Shown one piece after another: positions 35,076-46,700 of a stretch of 64,000 nt of DNA (the first letter of the stretch is position 1; the number at the start of each line of letters is the position of its first letter). The DNA is from Phocoena phocoena (lineage: Eukaryota > Chordata > Mammalia > Artiodactyla > Phocoenidae). The stretch spans positions 50,733,124-50,797,123 of the forward strand of contig NC_089226.1 in the NCBI RefSeq assembly GCF_963924675.1, in the 5' to 3' direction. Made by a program: the position numbers and the translations under genes. The notes beneath the pieces are model-generated. The model made no database searches. It was not told where the DNA came from and worked only from the letters and a program-made list of their open reading frames with translations.

Positions 35076-35599
35076 AGCCCCAGAGAATTTAAGTTTTTTG
35101 TTCTGCTTTTGTTCAGGTACCCATTAGCTCTGACCAGTGTTGTTCTTGCAGTCCTCTATTCTAGCTTCCAGTTTAACTTCTATACTTGTTGATGGAGTAA
35201 TCCTAAAACATAGATCTTATCAACCTAAATACCTGATAAAGAGTCACTTAATTTGGAGACAAGCCAAATCCAAATAGAAAAGGAAGCTTTTTTACTCCTA
35301 GAATATACAGATAATAGTGATAATGCTTCAGATATTTCTGCAAACATGGACTAATGGTGGTTCAGATGCTCTGCAGACTATTGCCGCCATATATTGTGCC
35401 ATGTAGACTTTCCCTCAAGCCTTGACTAGTTAACAAAGAGCAAATCCAATAATATCTCCATTGTTCAAGCAAGATCACATTCTGGAAGTAGCGAAAATGA
35501 TTAGATTATATATGTAAGTTAAAGCGAAGAAGAAAAGTGTCTTAGAGAATACATTGGACTTCTAGGCTTGGAGAAGAGTTAAACATTCAGAGTGATTAG

Positions 35600-35800
35600 A
35601 AAAACATATGCATTATCGTCATTATCGTCAACATGATCACAGCTAACTTTTACTGTTTACTTACAGATAGAAACATATCTGATTCTCAAGGAAGAACTGT
35701 GAGATAATTACAGTGATTACATTTGTGTTACAGAGAAGGAAGTTGACTCCTAGGGATGCTGGAAACTTGTCTAGATTTAATCAACTAGGAAAGCTTATTT
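35600..35800 (-). mobile_element. MIR SINE, antisense
   Basis: 'cattatcgtcattatcgtca' followed by a degraded 'gagaaggaagttgactccta' core fits antisense MIR. Confidence 0.5.
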
Positions 35801-37630
35801 GATGTGAACTTTTGTCCTGTTGAACACTTGTGAATATATTTTACACATTTAGGTATGAGTAAACATTCCTAATTTTGTATTGCTTGAGTAATGGGTGAAT
35901 GGATGAAAGGGGAAAAGAAAGGACAAAATTCTGTGCCCCATGTATAGTTTGATATAAAAGTAAAGTTCACTGTATTAGCAGGATGAAACCACCAAAGATG
36001 TTTGCCTAGTGAAAGTGCCATGATCAAAACTGAGTCTCAGGTTCACTGTAGTAGATTGATTTGGGATAAAATAAATAAGAGGCTGGGAAGCCGGCTAATA
36101 GGCTCTTTTACAACCCAAGGGGAGGGGTTATGAGACAATGATTAAGAGTTTAGGAATAAGGAAAGGGATGAAGAGGTTGGATTCAGGAATGTGACCAAAA
36201 TAAACCAAACAGAACTTGTTAATATCCTCATGAGGAAGGATAAGGATCAGGTTTCAACTTGGATCCGTGGTTTATGAGTTTATTAATAAAGACACAGATT
36301 TGTCCATCCCATAGGCATTTGCTTTAAAAAAAATCTGTTGGACACATTCACTTTTGTTCAAGTGTAAATGACAAGCTTTATTTTATTTTATTTTATTTTT
36401 TTATTGAAGTATAGTGTTAATTTCTGCAGGACACACTCACTTTTATTCATTATGTGGTAACTGGGGTGAAATTTACTCTACCACCTTAAATAAATGTATG
36501 AAACAACAGAAAAGGCTGCAGAAGAAGAGAAGGAATAAATATGAAGTGGGCCCTAAGATTGTCTTTCCTTATTTCAGAAGGTGAATTTTCAGACTGCAGT
36601 GATGTGAGAGAGAACCCAAACAGAACCTGCTGGTCTTAATGAGCAGAGGAGGATTGAACTCTTGAGTCAATGTGTTAATTCAGACCTAAGGTTTCATTTA
36701 GGAAATAGAGAGAGAGGAATATGGAATAAAGAAAAGCAAAAATGAAACCTATAAGGATAGACTCAAAATGGAGGTATAGATGTGAAGTCAGCATTTCTAA
36801 AATATATGCATTCCTATTTAAATTTATTTATATGTACACATGTATAAGTATGAATGCTTGTACATGTCTGTATATATATGCACAAACATATAGCCACATA
36901 TACATGTAGATAAATATTATATATGTATATGTGTGTATATATATATATACATTTGTATCTGTGTATATGCATACATATATTTCCTAGCTTTTCTCTATGA
37001 AAGGTCCATGAAGTAATGACAGCCAAAATAGCAATAAGCACTTGATGTTCAAGTCATATCCACTAAAACGAACCAAGCCTCCTTGGATAAATGACTGCTT
37101 CTAATGCTGTGGCGGGGTTGGTAAAAGATAATTTGGGAATGTATTATTAGTCTAAGAAGAAAGTGCTTAAAAATGAATGGAGATGAGTCAAAAGAACACA
37201 GAAATCAATTTGAATGTCTTCCATTGATCAAATCTCAGACAATTTGTGTACCAAAATAATTAAGTACCATAATGAAACATAAACCATTAGAAAATAGGAA
37301 TTTTTGAGCTCATACGAATAATAAAGACATCAGTATATACATTAGAAAATGATGGGATGTCTCTTGTTTACATTAGAATGCAGAGTTCCTACTGGTAAAT
37401 GTAGGGGGAAATTTTGATGAAGGGAAAGTCGTTTACATTGTCTTAAAATATCTCCCCTCAGACTGCTTATTGGTTTTAAGACAAAGTAACTTGTCTAATG
37501 ATATCTATTAATGACAAAGCCCTTGGATACAGAGAAGTGATTTACTGCACTTTGAAGAGATACTGGGTAGGGTCAGCAGAAGGATAGGAGAAACTGTAAG
37601 AGCCAAAGATAGTATCAGTTATGCTAACAG
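35800..37630. other. Unique non-coding sequence with (TA/TG)-rich patch
   Basis: No gene is seen. A low-complexity TATATG/TGTATA patch occupies about 36825-36985, and a minute L1 3' end lies at 36380-36428. Confidence 0.5.
36380..36428 (-). mobile_element. Minute L1 3'-end insertion
   Basis: A T-rich run is followed by 'ttattgaagtatagtgttaa' and 'tttctgc', the antisense L1 3' terminus with a small internal deletion. Similar sequence, 'ggacacattcacttttgttc' and 'ggacacactcacttttattc', lies on each side (from about 36340 and 36430). Confidence 0.6.
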
Positions 37631-37634
37631 CCAT

Positions 37635-37700
37635 ATGTATGTTTGTATGTGTGTGCGTGTGTGTGTGTATATATACACATATATGCATATATATTATTCT
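37635..37700. repeat. (TG)n/(TA)n low-complexity tract
   Basis: A mixed run of TATG, GTGT and TATA units, imperfect throughout. Confidence 0.85.
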
Positions 37701-38880
37701 ATTTATATAAAATTCTGGAATATGCAAACTAAGTGACTGAAAGAAAACCAATGGCTGTCTCAGGATGGGGAGTGTGGATAGTTGGGGAGAAATTGGAGAG
37801 GAGATTACAAATGTATACAAGATATCTTTTCATGTGTTTGGATATGTTCATTAACTGGATTGTGGTGATAATTTAAGGGTATATACATATTTTAAAACTT
37901 ATCAGACTATATTTTTAATATGTGATATTAATATTGTCAGTTATGCATCTATTACTAAAACAAGTGAATAAGACAATTTGGCAATATCTTATAAAGTGAA
38001 GAACTTGTATCTATCATCCAATAATAGCACTTTTTTATATATGACTGCAGAAATTTTTGTCAGACATTGAGGGGAAAAACAGTAATAAGAAAACAAATAT
38101 CTGCTTTAAAAAATTGGCAAGTATTTTGAAGAGATATTTCATCACAGGAGACATAGGAATGGCAAATGAAATATTAATTAAAATATGATATTTTAATACC
38201 ATAAGAACAGCTAAAAAAAAGACAACTCCAAATGTTGGCATGTTCATAAAGCGATTGGATCTCATACTTGCTGGTGAGAATGCAAAAGTGTATGGCCTCT
38301 TTGGGAAACAGTTTGGCAGTCCCTTATAGTTAAACATGTACTTATAATATGACCCGGCAATTCCACTCCTAGTTATTTACTGAAGATAAATGAAAATGTA
38401 TCTTAACACAAAGACTTGCATTCAGTTATTCATAGAAACTTTATTTGTAATATCACCAAACAATCCAAATGTCCATCAAACAGTGAATGGATAAACTAAG
38501 TGTGGTATATCCATAAATAGAATATTACTTAGAAATAAAGTTGAATGAATTACTGACATAGGCAAGAACATAAATAAATCTTAAAAGTTTAATGCCAGAC
38601 ATCAAAAAATGCATTCATATGAAGTTCTAGAAAAGTCAGAACCATAGATAAACAAGGGGATCAGCAATTTCCAAGGGTGGGAGGTAGAGGTAGGGAATTG
38701 ACTAGAAGGGGTCACAAGCAAACTTGTTGGGGTGATGGAAATGTTCTGTATCTTCATTGTGGTGGTAGTTACATTACTATATACATTTGTCCAAATTTGT
38801 CAAATCATATACAAAATTGTACCAATTCGTGAGAATGTTGTATGTGAATTTACCTCAATAAGTCGATTATAAAGTAATCT
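37700..38880 (+). mobile_element. Old sense L1 ORF2/3' UTR fragments
   Basis: One 3' end is at about 37700-37960 ('ggattgtggtgataatttaa'). A second, longer piece at about 37975-38880 runs from the ORF2 C-terminal region ('tttgggaaacagtttggcag', 'ccggcaattccactcctagt', 'aatggataaactaagtgtgg') to a 3' UTR ending 'gaatttacctcaataagtcg'. Both are L1M-age, with no open frame. Confidence 0.7.
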
Positions 38881-40720
38881 CTTGAGGGTCATATGTCTAG
38901 TGCCGACTCTGTATAATCTTTTAGATTAAATTTTGACTTTTGAAATATATCTTGAATTCCCCAGCAATTTATTGGACACAGAGGTGAGAAAAACCGTGAA
39001 TCTTATGCTTATCCACTCGAGTTGACAAGAGCCATAGTGTTGTGGAGGGATTTGAAGGAGGAGAAATTTTTGTTTGTTATCCAGAGCTCAGATATTCAAA
39101 GGTAAATTCAAGAAGAGGGCAGAGAGTGACTACCAATTATTATTCCAAAATAACCATCTTGGTGCCGGAAAATTAGCAGTGGTTTAATTCAGTGATTTGT
39201 TAAATTTAGCAAAAAACATGTGAAAGTACACTGACTGGAAAGCTCAATATTTGTGGGGAAAGATATTTTATGGTATATTTGTGGGGTTATAGGGCATAGT
39301 GTCCTAGCTCTTATAGGCAATGTGGAGAATTGTTCTACACTTCCCATGAGAGATCTGAGCCAGAGTCACCTCAGAGACATTTACATTTTTCTAATTTTTT
39401 ATTAAATATAATGGGATGTTTCTAATAATCGTAGTTTATTATGGTCTTTGCTTTTATCGGTATAAAATTAAGAGGAACAAAAAAAGGAGAGAATTTAGTG
39501 GTAAAGTCATCCAGATAATCCCTCTCATTTTAAGCTTTTAGTCTTAGAGTATATTACATATTAAAAGGGGGTCCAGGTGCAGGGATTTTTCTTGCTGACT
39601 CTCAGTTCATTTACCGATGTGTTTGGCCATATACTGAGTCTCTGAAAAGGGTTTACCCTTGAGGTTACAGAGATATAATGTGAAAAGGGGACTTCTTGCA
39701 TACTGATAAATGTATCTAATGATCAGGCATGTATACAGCAAGCAGGTGTGTCTAATAAGGAGGATGGGAAGAAACAGCTGTATGGTGAATAAAGGCTCAT
39801 TGGCCACCAAAGAGATAAATAGGGAACAGTTGGTTTTCCACCAGAGCCATACCTCCCATAATGCCCTTGTCCCTGCTTTCCTGCAACATGAATATTATCC
39901 CAGGATAAAGGGGAAGACACATTTATAGATCACTGAGACAGCTGTTGTTGTTTTTAAAGGGGATAATTTGTCCCAGCTTCAGAAATTGCTCTCACTGGTC
40001 ACCATGGGAGTGAGCCCAGGTGCTTTCTGTTATGAAATTCAGTGTCAAACCAATTATGAGTGTACTGATGCATCATGATATCTGAGATGAAGAAACTGCA
40101 AATTAGGCTATTTCCTCTTTGTAAATTTAAATTCTGACATTTCATACTGTCATGATTTATACTGACTCCTAGGTAATAGAAAAGTTGTTTGACGGCTTAC
40201 TCCTTCCATGGGTAGTTATATAATGTCCCAACAGGCAGCAGAGTTCATGAAAATAAAGTTGATTAATCTTTCTATGTCTAGTATTAGTGTAGATAGGTCA
40301 GATCTATATGGATGGTTTAAAACGAGCTTTGATTCTAGTTGGGTACTTGCAGCACCTGCCTGGTTCTACTGGGCAGAACAAAGCTGTTGAAGGTAGGCCA
40401 TCCTGGGCCTCATCCTGGCCATGGTTTCTGCCTGGGTGACCTTGGAAATGCAACAAGTGGTCTTGGCAAATTATTTAATATCCATTTCTAGCCTGAGTTT
40501 TGTTAGATGTAAAATGGGGTGAAAACAGTCAGTTAAGACACTCTGCATTTTGGACTGACATTTTTCGTTTGAGGTTGCTGCAAAAGCTTCTTGCTGAATA
40601 ATTAATAATGACGAGGTAAATATCAGAGACCTGACTGGTTCATAGAATTGAATTTCAAACATGTAAAATTCACATATTCACATATTAGAAATAAAGCACT
40701 ATATATAATATATACTCTAT
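38880..40720. other. Mostly unique non-coding sequence
   Basis: No gene recognised. A MIR-like core is at about 40430-40530 ('gcctgggtgaccttggaaat', 'ttgttagatgtaaaatgggg'). Confidence 0.45.
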
Positions 40721-40722
40721 AT

Positions 40723-40958
40723 CAGGGGTCCCCAACCCTCAGGCTGTGGACCAGTACCTGAGGCCTGTTAGGAACTGGGCCACACAGCAGGAGGTGAGTG
40801 GCAGGGGAACAAGCGAAGCTTAATCTGCCCTTCCCCAGAGCTCCCCATCGATTGCATTATCACCTGAACCATCCCTCCCCCCTCTCCCATCCCCCCTCTG
40901 TGGAAAAATTGTCTCCCATGAAACCGGTCCGTGGTGCCATAAAGATTGGGGACCGCTT
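40723..40958. mobile_element. MER1-like hAT element with 8-base TSD
   Basis: It begins 'caggggtccccaaccctcag' and ends 'agattggggaccgctt', inverted terminal repeats of the MER1/hAT-Charlie type. Interior phrases 'ctgttaggaactgggccaca' and 'gaaaaattgtctcccatgaa' fit the same family. The 8-base TSD is 'ctctatat' (40715-40722) and 'ctctatct' (40959-40966). The 236-base length is typical of an internally deleted, non-autonomous copy. Confidence 0.88.
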
Positions 40959-40967
40959 CTCTATCTA

Positions 40968-41030
40968 TGTGTGTGTATACGTACATATATGTTATATATA
41001 AAAATACGTATACACACACACACACACACA
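40968..41030. repeat. Microsatellite with perfect 16-bp inverted repeat
   Basis: 'tgtgtgtgtatacgta' at 40968-40983 is exactly complementary to 'tacgtatacacacaca' at 41005-41020, with a 21-base AT-rich loop; a (CA)n array continues to 41030. It lies just beside the hAT element. Confidence 0.9.
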
Positions 41031-41044
41031 TATATAAGTATTTT

Positions 41045-41105
41045 GGCCTAATTTAATTAAAGTTGGATTTTTTTTTGTCACTTGCAACCAAAGATCCTAA
41101 TATAG
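41045..41105 (+). mobile_element. MLT1-type LTR 3' end
   Basis: 'tttgtcacttgcaaccaaag' followed by 'atcctaata' is the characteristic MLT1 3' end. The upstream LTR body is not recognised. Confidence 0.55.
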
Positions 41106-41487
41106 ACAGAAATTTGACAACTAGGAAAAAGAGAAGAAACTGAGGAAGAAAAGGTGACAGGATGGCTACTGCTTAGAAAACTGGGTTTATGGACTAAAAA
41201 GGAGCTCTACTGCTGTCTTACTCATACGTATTTCCCTAAGACCTTCAGCACGATGTTTATAGAGGTGGTAGTGTGTCTTTATTTTAAAGAGAATGCCTCT
41301 AATAGTTTTCATAAGAGCTTGTAGATACAGAAAAATATCTCAAGGAAACTTTCTTCTATTCCTGGTTTATTAAAACTACCTTTTAAAATCACAAATAGTA
41401 TGGAATGGCATTAATTATTTTCTCTGTATCTATGATATATTTTTTTCTTTTGTCAAAATGAAAAATTATATTGAGATTATTTGCCTA

Positions 41488-43795
41488 TTTATTTTTTTAT
41501 TGGAGTATAGTTGCTTTACAATATTGTGTTAGCTGATTCAGTTTGCTGTACAGTATGAACTATATGTATATATCTATCCCCTCTTTCTTGGGTTTCCTTC
41601 TCACTTAGGTCACCACAGAGCACTGAGTAGAGTTCCCTGTGCTATACAGTAGGTTCTCATTAGTTATCTCTGTATTTTATACATAGTATCAATAGTGTAT
41701 ATATGTCAATCCCAATCTCCCAATTTATCCCACCCCTCCTTTCCCTCTTGGTATCCATATATTTGTTCTCCATGTCTGTCTCTATTTCTGCTTTGTAAGT
41801 AAGATGGTCTATACCAATTTTTTCAGATTCCACATATATGTGTTACTATATGATATTTGTTTTTCTCCTTCTGACTTCACTCTGTATGACAGTTTCTAGG
41901 TCCATCCATGTCTCTGTGAATGACCCAGTTTCATTCCTTTTCATGGCTGAGTAATATTCCATTGTATATATGTACTATATCTTCTTTATCCATTCCCCTG
42001 TTGATGGACATTTAGGCTGCTTCCATGTCCTGGCTATTGTAAATAGTGCTACAATGAACATTGGGGTGCATGTGACTTTTTGCATTATGGTTTTCTCTGG
42101 GTATGTGCCCATTAGTAGGATTGCTGGGTCATATGGTAGTTCTGTTTTTAGTTTTTAGGGAATCTCCATACTGTTCTCCATAGTGGCTGTATCAATTTAC
42201 ATTCCCACCAACAATGCAAGAGGGTTCCCTTTTCTCCACACCCTCTCCAGCATTTGTTGTTTGTAGATTTTTTGAGGATGGCTCTTCTGACCAGTGTGAG
42301 ATGATACCTCACTGTAGTTCTGATTTGCATTTCTCTAATAATTAGTGATGTTGAGCATCTTTTCATGTATTTGATGGCCATCTGTATGTCTTCTTTGGAG
42401 AAATGTCTATTTAGGTCTTCTGCCCATGTTTAGATTGGGTTTTTTTTTTTTTTTGATACTGAGCTGCATGAGCTGTTTGTATATATTGGAGATTAATCCT
42501 TTGTCAGTTGCTTCATTTGCAATTATTGTCTCCCATTCTGAGCTTTGTCTTTTCATCTTGTTTATGGTTTCCTTTGCTGTGCAAAAGCTTTTAAGTTTCA
42601 TTGGGTCCCATTTGTTTATTTCTGTTTTTACTCTCATTACTCTAGGAGGTGGGTCAAAAAAAGATCTTGCTGCAATTTATGTCAAAGAGTGCTCTACCTA
42701 TGTTTTCCTCTAAGAGTTTTATAGTGTCTGGCCTTACATTTATGTCTTTAATCATTTTGAGTTTATTTTTGTGTAAGGTGTTAGGGAGTCTTCTAATTTC
42801 ATTCTTTTCCATGTAGCTGTCCAGTTTTCCCAGTACCACTTATTAAAGAGGTTATCTTTGCTCGATTGTATATTCTGGCCTCCTTTGTCGTTGACTAGGT
42901 GACAATAGGTTTATCTCTGGCCTTTCTATACTGTTCCATTGATCTATATTTCTGTTTTTGTGCCAGTACTATACAGTCTGGATGACTGTAGCTTTGTAAT
43001 ATAGTCTGAAGTCAGGGAACCTGATTCCTCCAGTTCCATTTTTCTTTCTCAAGATTGCTTTTGCTATTCGACGTCTTTTGTGTTTCCATACAAATTGTAA
43101 AATTTTTTGTTCTACTTATGTGAAAAATGGCATTGGTAATTTGATAGGGATTGCACTGAATCTGTAGATTGCTTTGGGTAGTATAGTCATTTTCACAATG
43201 TTATTTTTCGAATCCAAGAATCTCTCCAGACTTTTTGCCAGACCCCTCCTGGCTAGCTGTGGCGCACTAGCCCCCTTCAGGCTGTGTTCACACTGCCAAC
43301 CCCAGTCCTCTCCCTGGGATCTGACTTTGAAGCTGGAGCCTCAGTTCCCAGCCCCCGCCCGCCCCGGCAGGTGAGCAGACAAGCCTCTCGGGCTGGTGAG
43401 TGCTGGTCGGCACCGATCCTCTGTGTGGGAATCTCTCCGCTTTGCCCTCCGCACCCCAGTGGCTGCGCTCTCCTCCATGGCTCTGCAGCTTCCCCCTTCC
43501 GCCACCCGCAGTCTCCGCCCACGAAGGGGCTTCCTCATGTGTGGAAACCTATCCTCCTTCACAGCTCCCTCCCACTGGTGCAGATCCAGTCCCTATTCTT
43601 TTGTCTCTGTTTTTTCTTTTCTCTATTGCCCTACCCAGGTACGTAGGGAATTCCTTGCCTTTGGGGAGGTCTGAGGTCTTCTGCCAGCGTTCAGTAGGTG
43701 CTCTGTAGGAGTTGTTCCACATGTAGTTGTATTTCTGATGTATTTGTGGGAAGGAAGGTGATCTCCACGTCTTGCTCTTCCACCATCTTGAAGCT
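41488..43795 (-). mobile_element. Antisense L1 with 5' UTR and large internal deletion
   Basis: The minus strand carries an L1 whose 5' UTR (43795 down to about 43231) joins directly to the ORF2 C-terminal part (about 43225 down to 42370), followed by the 3' UTR ending near 41488. ORF1, all of the endonuclease and the catalytic FADD region are absent. The join is visible by comparison with the sense L1: homology begins at 'ggagaga', corresponding to 22976, and a further 9 bases present there are missing. The ORF2 remnant keeps the CWWECK motif near 42215 and is frameshifted. I find no convincing TSD. Confidence 0.9.
43231..43795 (-). promoter_or_regulatory. L1 5' UTR (internal promoter region)
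   Basis: This is the most GC- and CpG-rich stretch in the window and reads on the minus strand as a cetartiodactyl L1 5' UTR. The extreme 5' end contains 'caagatggtggaag' (plus-strand 43777-43790), a YY1-type motif like the one that sets the L1 start site in other mammals. Apparent long open frames on both strands follow from the GC richness and are not genes. Residual promoter activity is possible but not shown. Confidence 0.8.
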
Positions 43796-43799
43796 CCTC

Positions 43800-46700
43800 T
43801 GGCTTTTATCTTTTTACAGCATTATTGTTATGTAATTTACATACCATAAAACATGCCTATTAAGAGTGTACAGTTTAATGTGGTTTTGTAAATGTATACA
43901 TCTGTGTAACCATTACCACAATCCAGTTTTAGAACATTTCCGTTTTTACAAATTTGTCTTCATTTCTAGCTGTAGCTAATTCTCTCTTTCCAGCAAAATA
44001 GCTATCTAGTTTCTGTTCTATAGATTTTTCTTTTTCAGATATGTTATTTAAAAGGAATCATAAAATATGTGTATCTGGTTTCTTTCACTGTGCATAATGA
44101 TTTGGTATTCAGTTACATCATGCATGTGGAGTTTGTTTCTTTATATTGCAGAATAGTATTCCATTATATAGATATGTCATATTGTTTATTCATTCATCAA
44201 TTGTTTCACATTTGGATTGTTATTGTTTTCAGGTTTTGATGATATATATATTTGTGAATATTTATGTATATTCCTTCTGTAAACATGTTTTCTTTTTATT
44301 TGGGTAAATACGCAGAAATGGAATTAGTAGGTCACATGGTAAATGTATGTTTACTTAAGAAAATTCCAAATTGATTTCAAAGTAGTTGTCTCATTTTACA
44401 TTCTCATGAGTAATATACGTAACTATGAAGGTTCTAGTTTCTCCTAAGTAGAACTCTAATTATGCCAATCTATAACTCTAGAATGGCATTGTCATTTTTT
44501 TTATTGTAGATATTCTATTGAATGTACAATGGTATCTCATTTATTTTTCACTTTAAATTTGTTTTTTATTTTGAAATAATTTTAGGAAAACATAGATGTT
44601 GTAAAAAATGTGCACTCATCCTCCTCAAATAAAACACCGTATGTAACTATGGCTCAGCTAGGAAGGCCATGAAATTGACATTGGTTCAATACTATTAACT
44701 AATCTACTCATGTTATTTGGATATCACCAGGTTTATATGCACTCTTCTTTGGGAATGTAGTTCTATAAAATTTTATCACAACTGGAAACTAGTATAACCA
44801 TCACTATAATCAGAAGACAGAACTCTTCTCTCACCCCAAAGATGCTCTATCATGTTACCCTGTTACCTTCATATATTTCCAGATAACTCTAACCCTTGGA
44901 AACCATTGATCTGCTCTCCATCACTATAATTTTGCCACTCCATAAGTGTTATGTAAATAGAATCATATATGCTATGTACCCTTTTTAATCAGCCTTTTTC
45001 ACTCAACATGATGCTCTCGAGACCTATGTAGGTTGTTACGTGTATCAGTGGTTCTACATTTTTCTTTTTTTTGCTGAGTCCATTATAAGAATATATCACA
45101 ATAAACCATGAAAACATTGCAGAGCTTTTGAGCTGCTTTCAGATTTTGGCTCTTATAAATAAAGCTGGTATAAATATTTATGTACAAAATTTCATGTGAA
45201 TGTAAGTTTTTATTTCTCTAGGGCATGAGTCACCAAACTGTGGCCTGAACGAAAAATCTGACCCATGGCCTGTTTTTGTAAAACCTGTAAGGTTTGTGAT
45301 AGTGACACTCAGTAGAATATCTGTAATGAAAAACAACAATAATGCCAAGTATTGAAGATGTTTAAGAGAAACAGAACTCTCATACTTTCCATATGTTACT
45401 TACTGATGGGAATGTCAGGTGGAACTACTTTGGAATCCATCCGACAGTTTCTTAAATAAATATACATTTACCATGTGATTTACCAATTCCACTTCCAGAT
45501 ATTCATCCACATTAAATGAAAATATATGCTCATACAATTGTAAAAATGCTTTTAACGTTTTTAAAGGGTTGAAAAAATAAAATGAAGAATGTGTGATAGA
45601 GATGGAATTTGGCTTACAAAACTAAAAGTATTTACTGTCTGGTGCTTTACAGAAAAAGTTTTCCAACCTCTGCTCTGGAGTAAACATCTGAGAGTGGGTT
45701 GCTGGATTATGTGATATATGCATATTTGATTTTATAAGAAAGAACCAAACTGTTTTCCAGAGTGGCTATTAAATTTTACATCCTCCTCAGCAGTGTATCA
45801 GAGATCCAGTTGCTCCACATTCTCATCAGCACTTAGTAAGAATTGTTATTGCAGCAATTCTAATAACAGGGATGTAGTGGTATCTCATTAAAGCTTTCAG
45901 TCTGCATGTCTTTAGTGCTTAATGATGTTGATCATATTTTCATGTATTTATCTGTGATTCATGTGTCCTTTTTTGGTGAAATGTCTGTTCAAGTATTTTG
46001 CTCATTTTCTAATTGAACTGTGTATTTTCTTACTGTTGCAATTACAGATTTCTTTATATAATCTGGATACAATTCCTTTGTTGGCCATGTGATCTTTAAG
46101 TATTTTCTCCCAGTGTGTGGCTAGTTCTTTCTTTCTCTTAAGCTATTTTTATCCAGTATATATTTTAATTTTGATGAATTCCTATTTATTGATATTTTCT
46201 TTTATGTACTTTGGTTTTGGTGTCATGTTTAAAAACTCTTCATCTAACTCTAGGTAATGGAGATTTTCTTCTATGTTTTCTTCAAAAAGATTAATACTTT
46301 TACATTTAGATCTAATAATAGTGTGATTCCTATAATTATAGTCTTCTTTTTCACAAAGGTTTTAGCTCTTTGAATCTCTTCAGCATTCATATTGTAGGAA
46401 GAGGTTATCACTTTCAATAAAATGCCACTGGAATTTAGATAGAGATTACATTGAATCTACATATATATTTGGAGACAAGTACATATGAAAATTTGTACTC
46501 CACATATAGTATTTTGCTCCAGTTTTTAATGCCCCTTTAATTTTGTAGTCCATATTTTGAATTATTAAATGTGCAGGTATTTCACTTCCTTTGTTAGATA
46601 TATCAAGTATTTTTATTCTATATCAATGATAATTTGACTTTTGGATTTTTCATTGTAGCATTTAGAATGAAATCAATTTTCTTGGGTATTGATTGCATAT

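Noticed and set aside
36825..36985. Possible origin or AT-rich regulatory element
   Set aside because: It is imperfect TATATG/TGTATA low-complexity sequence, common in mammalian DNA, with no additional motif.
41988..42381. Possible independent gene from a minus-strand open frame with a CWWECK motif
   Set aside because: This is the cysteine-rich C-terminal part of L1 ORF2, matching the same motif in the sense L1 near 24006.
43277..43708. Overlapping open frames of 73-120 codons on both strands in a GC-rich block
   Set aside because: The block is an L1 5' UTR. High GC lowers stop-codon frequency on both strands, and no frame has an independent start or similarity.
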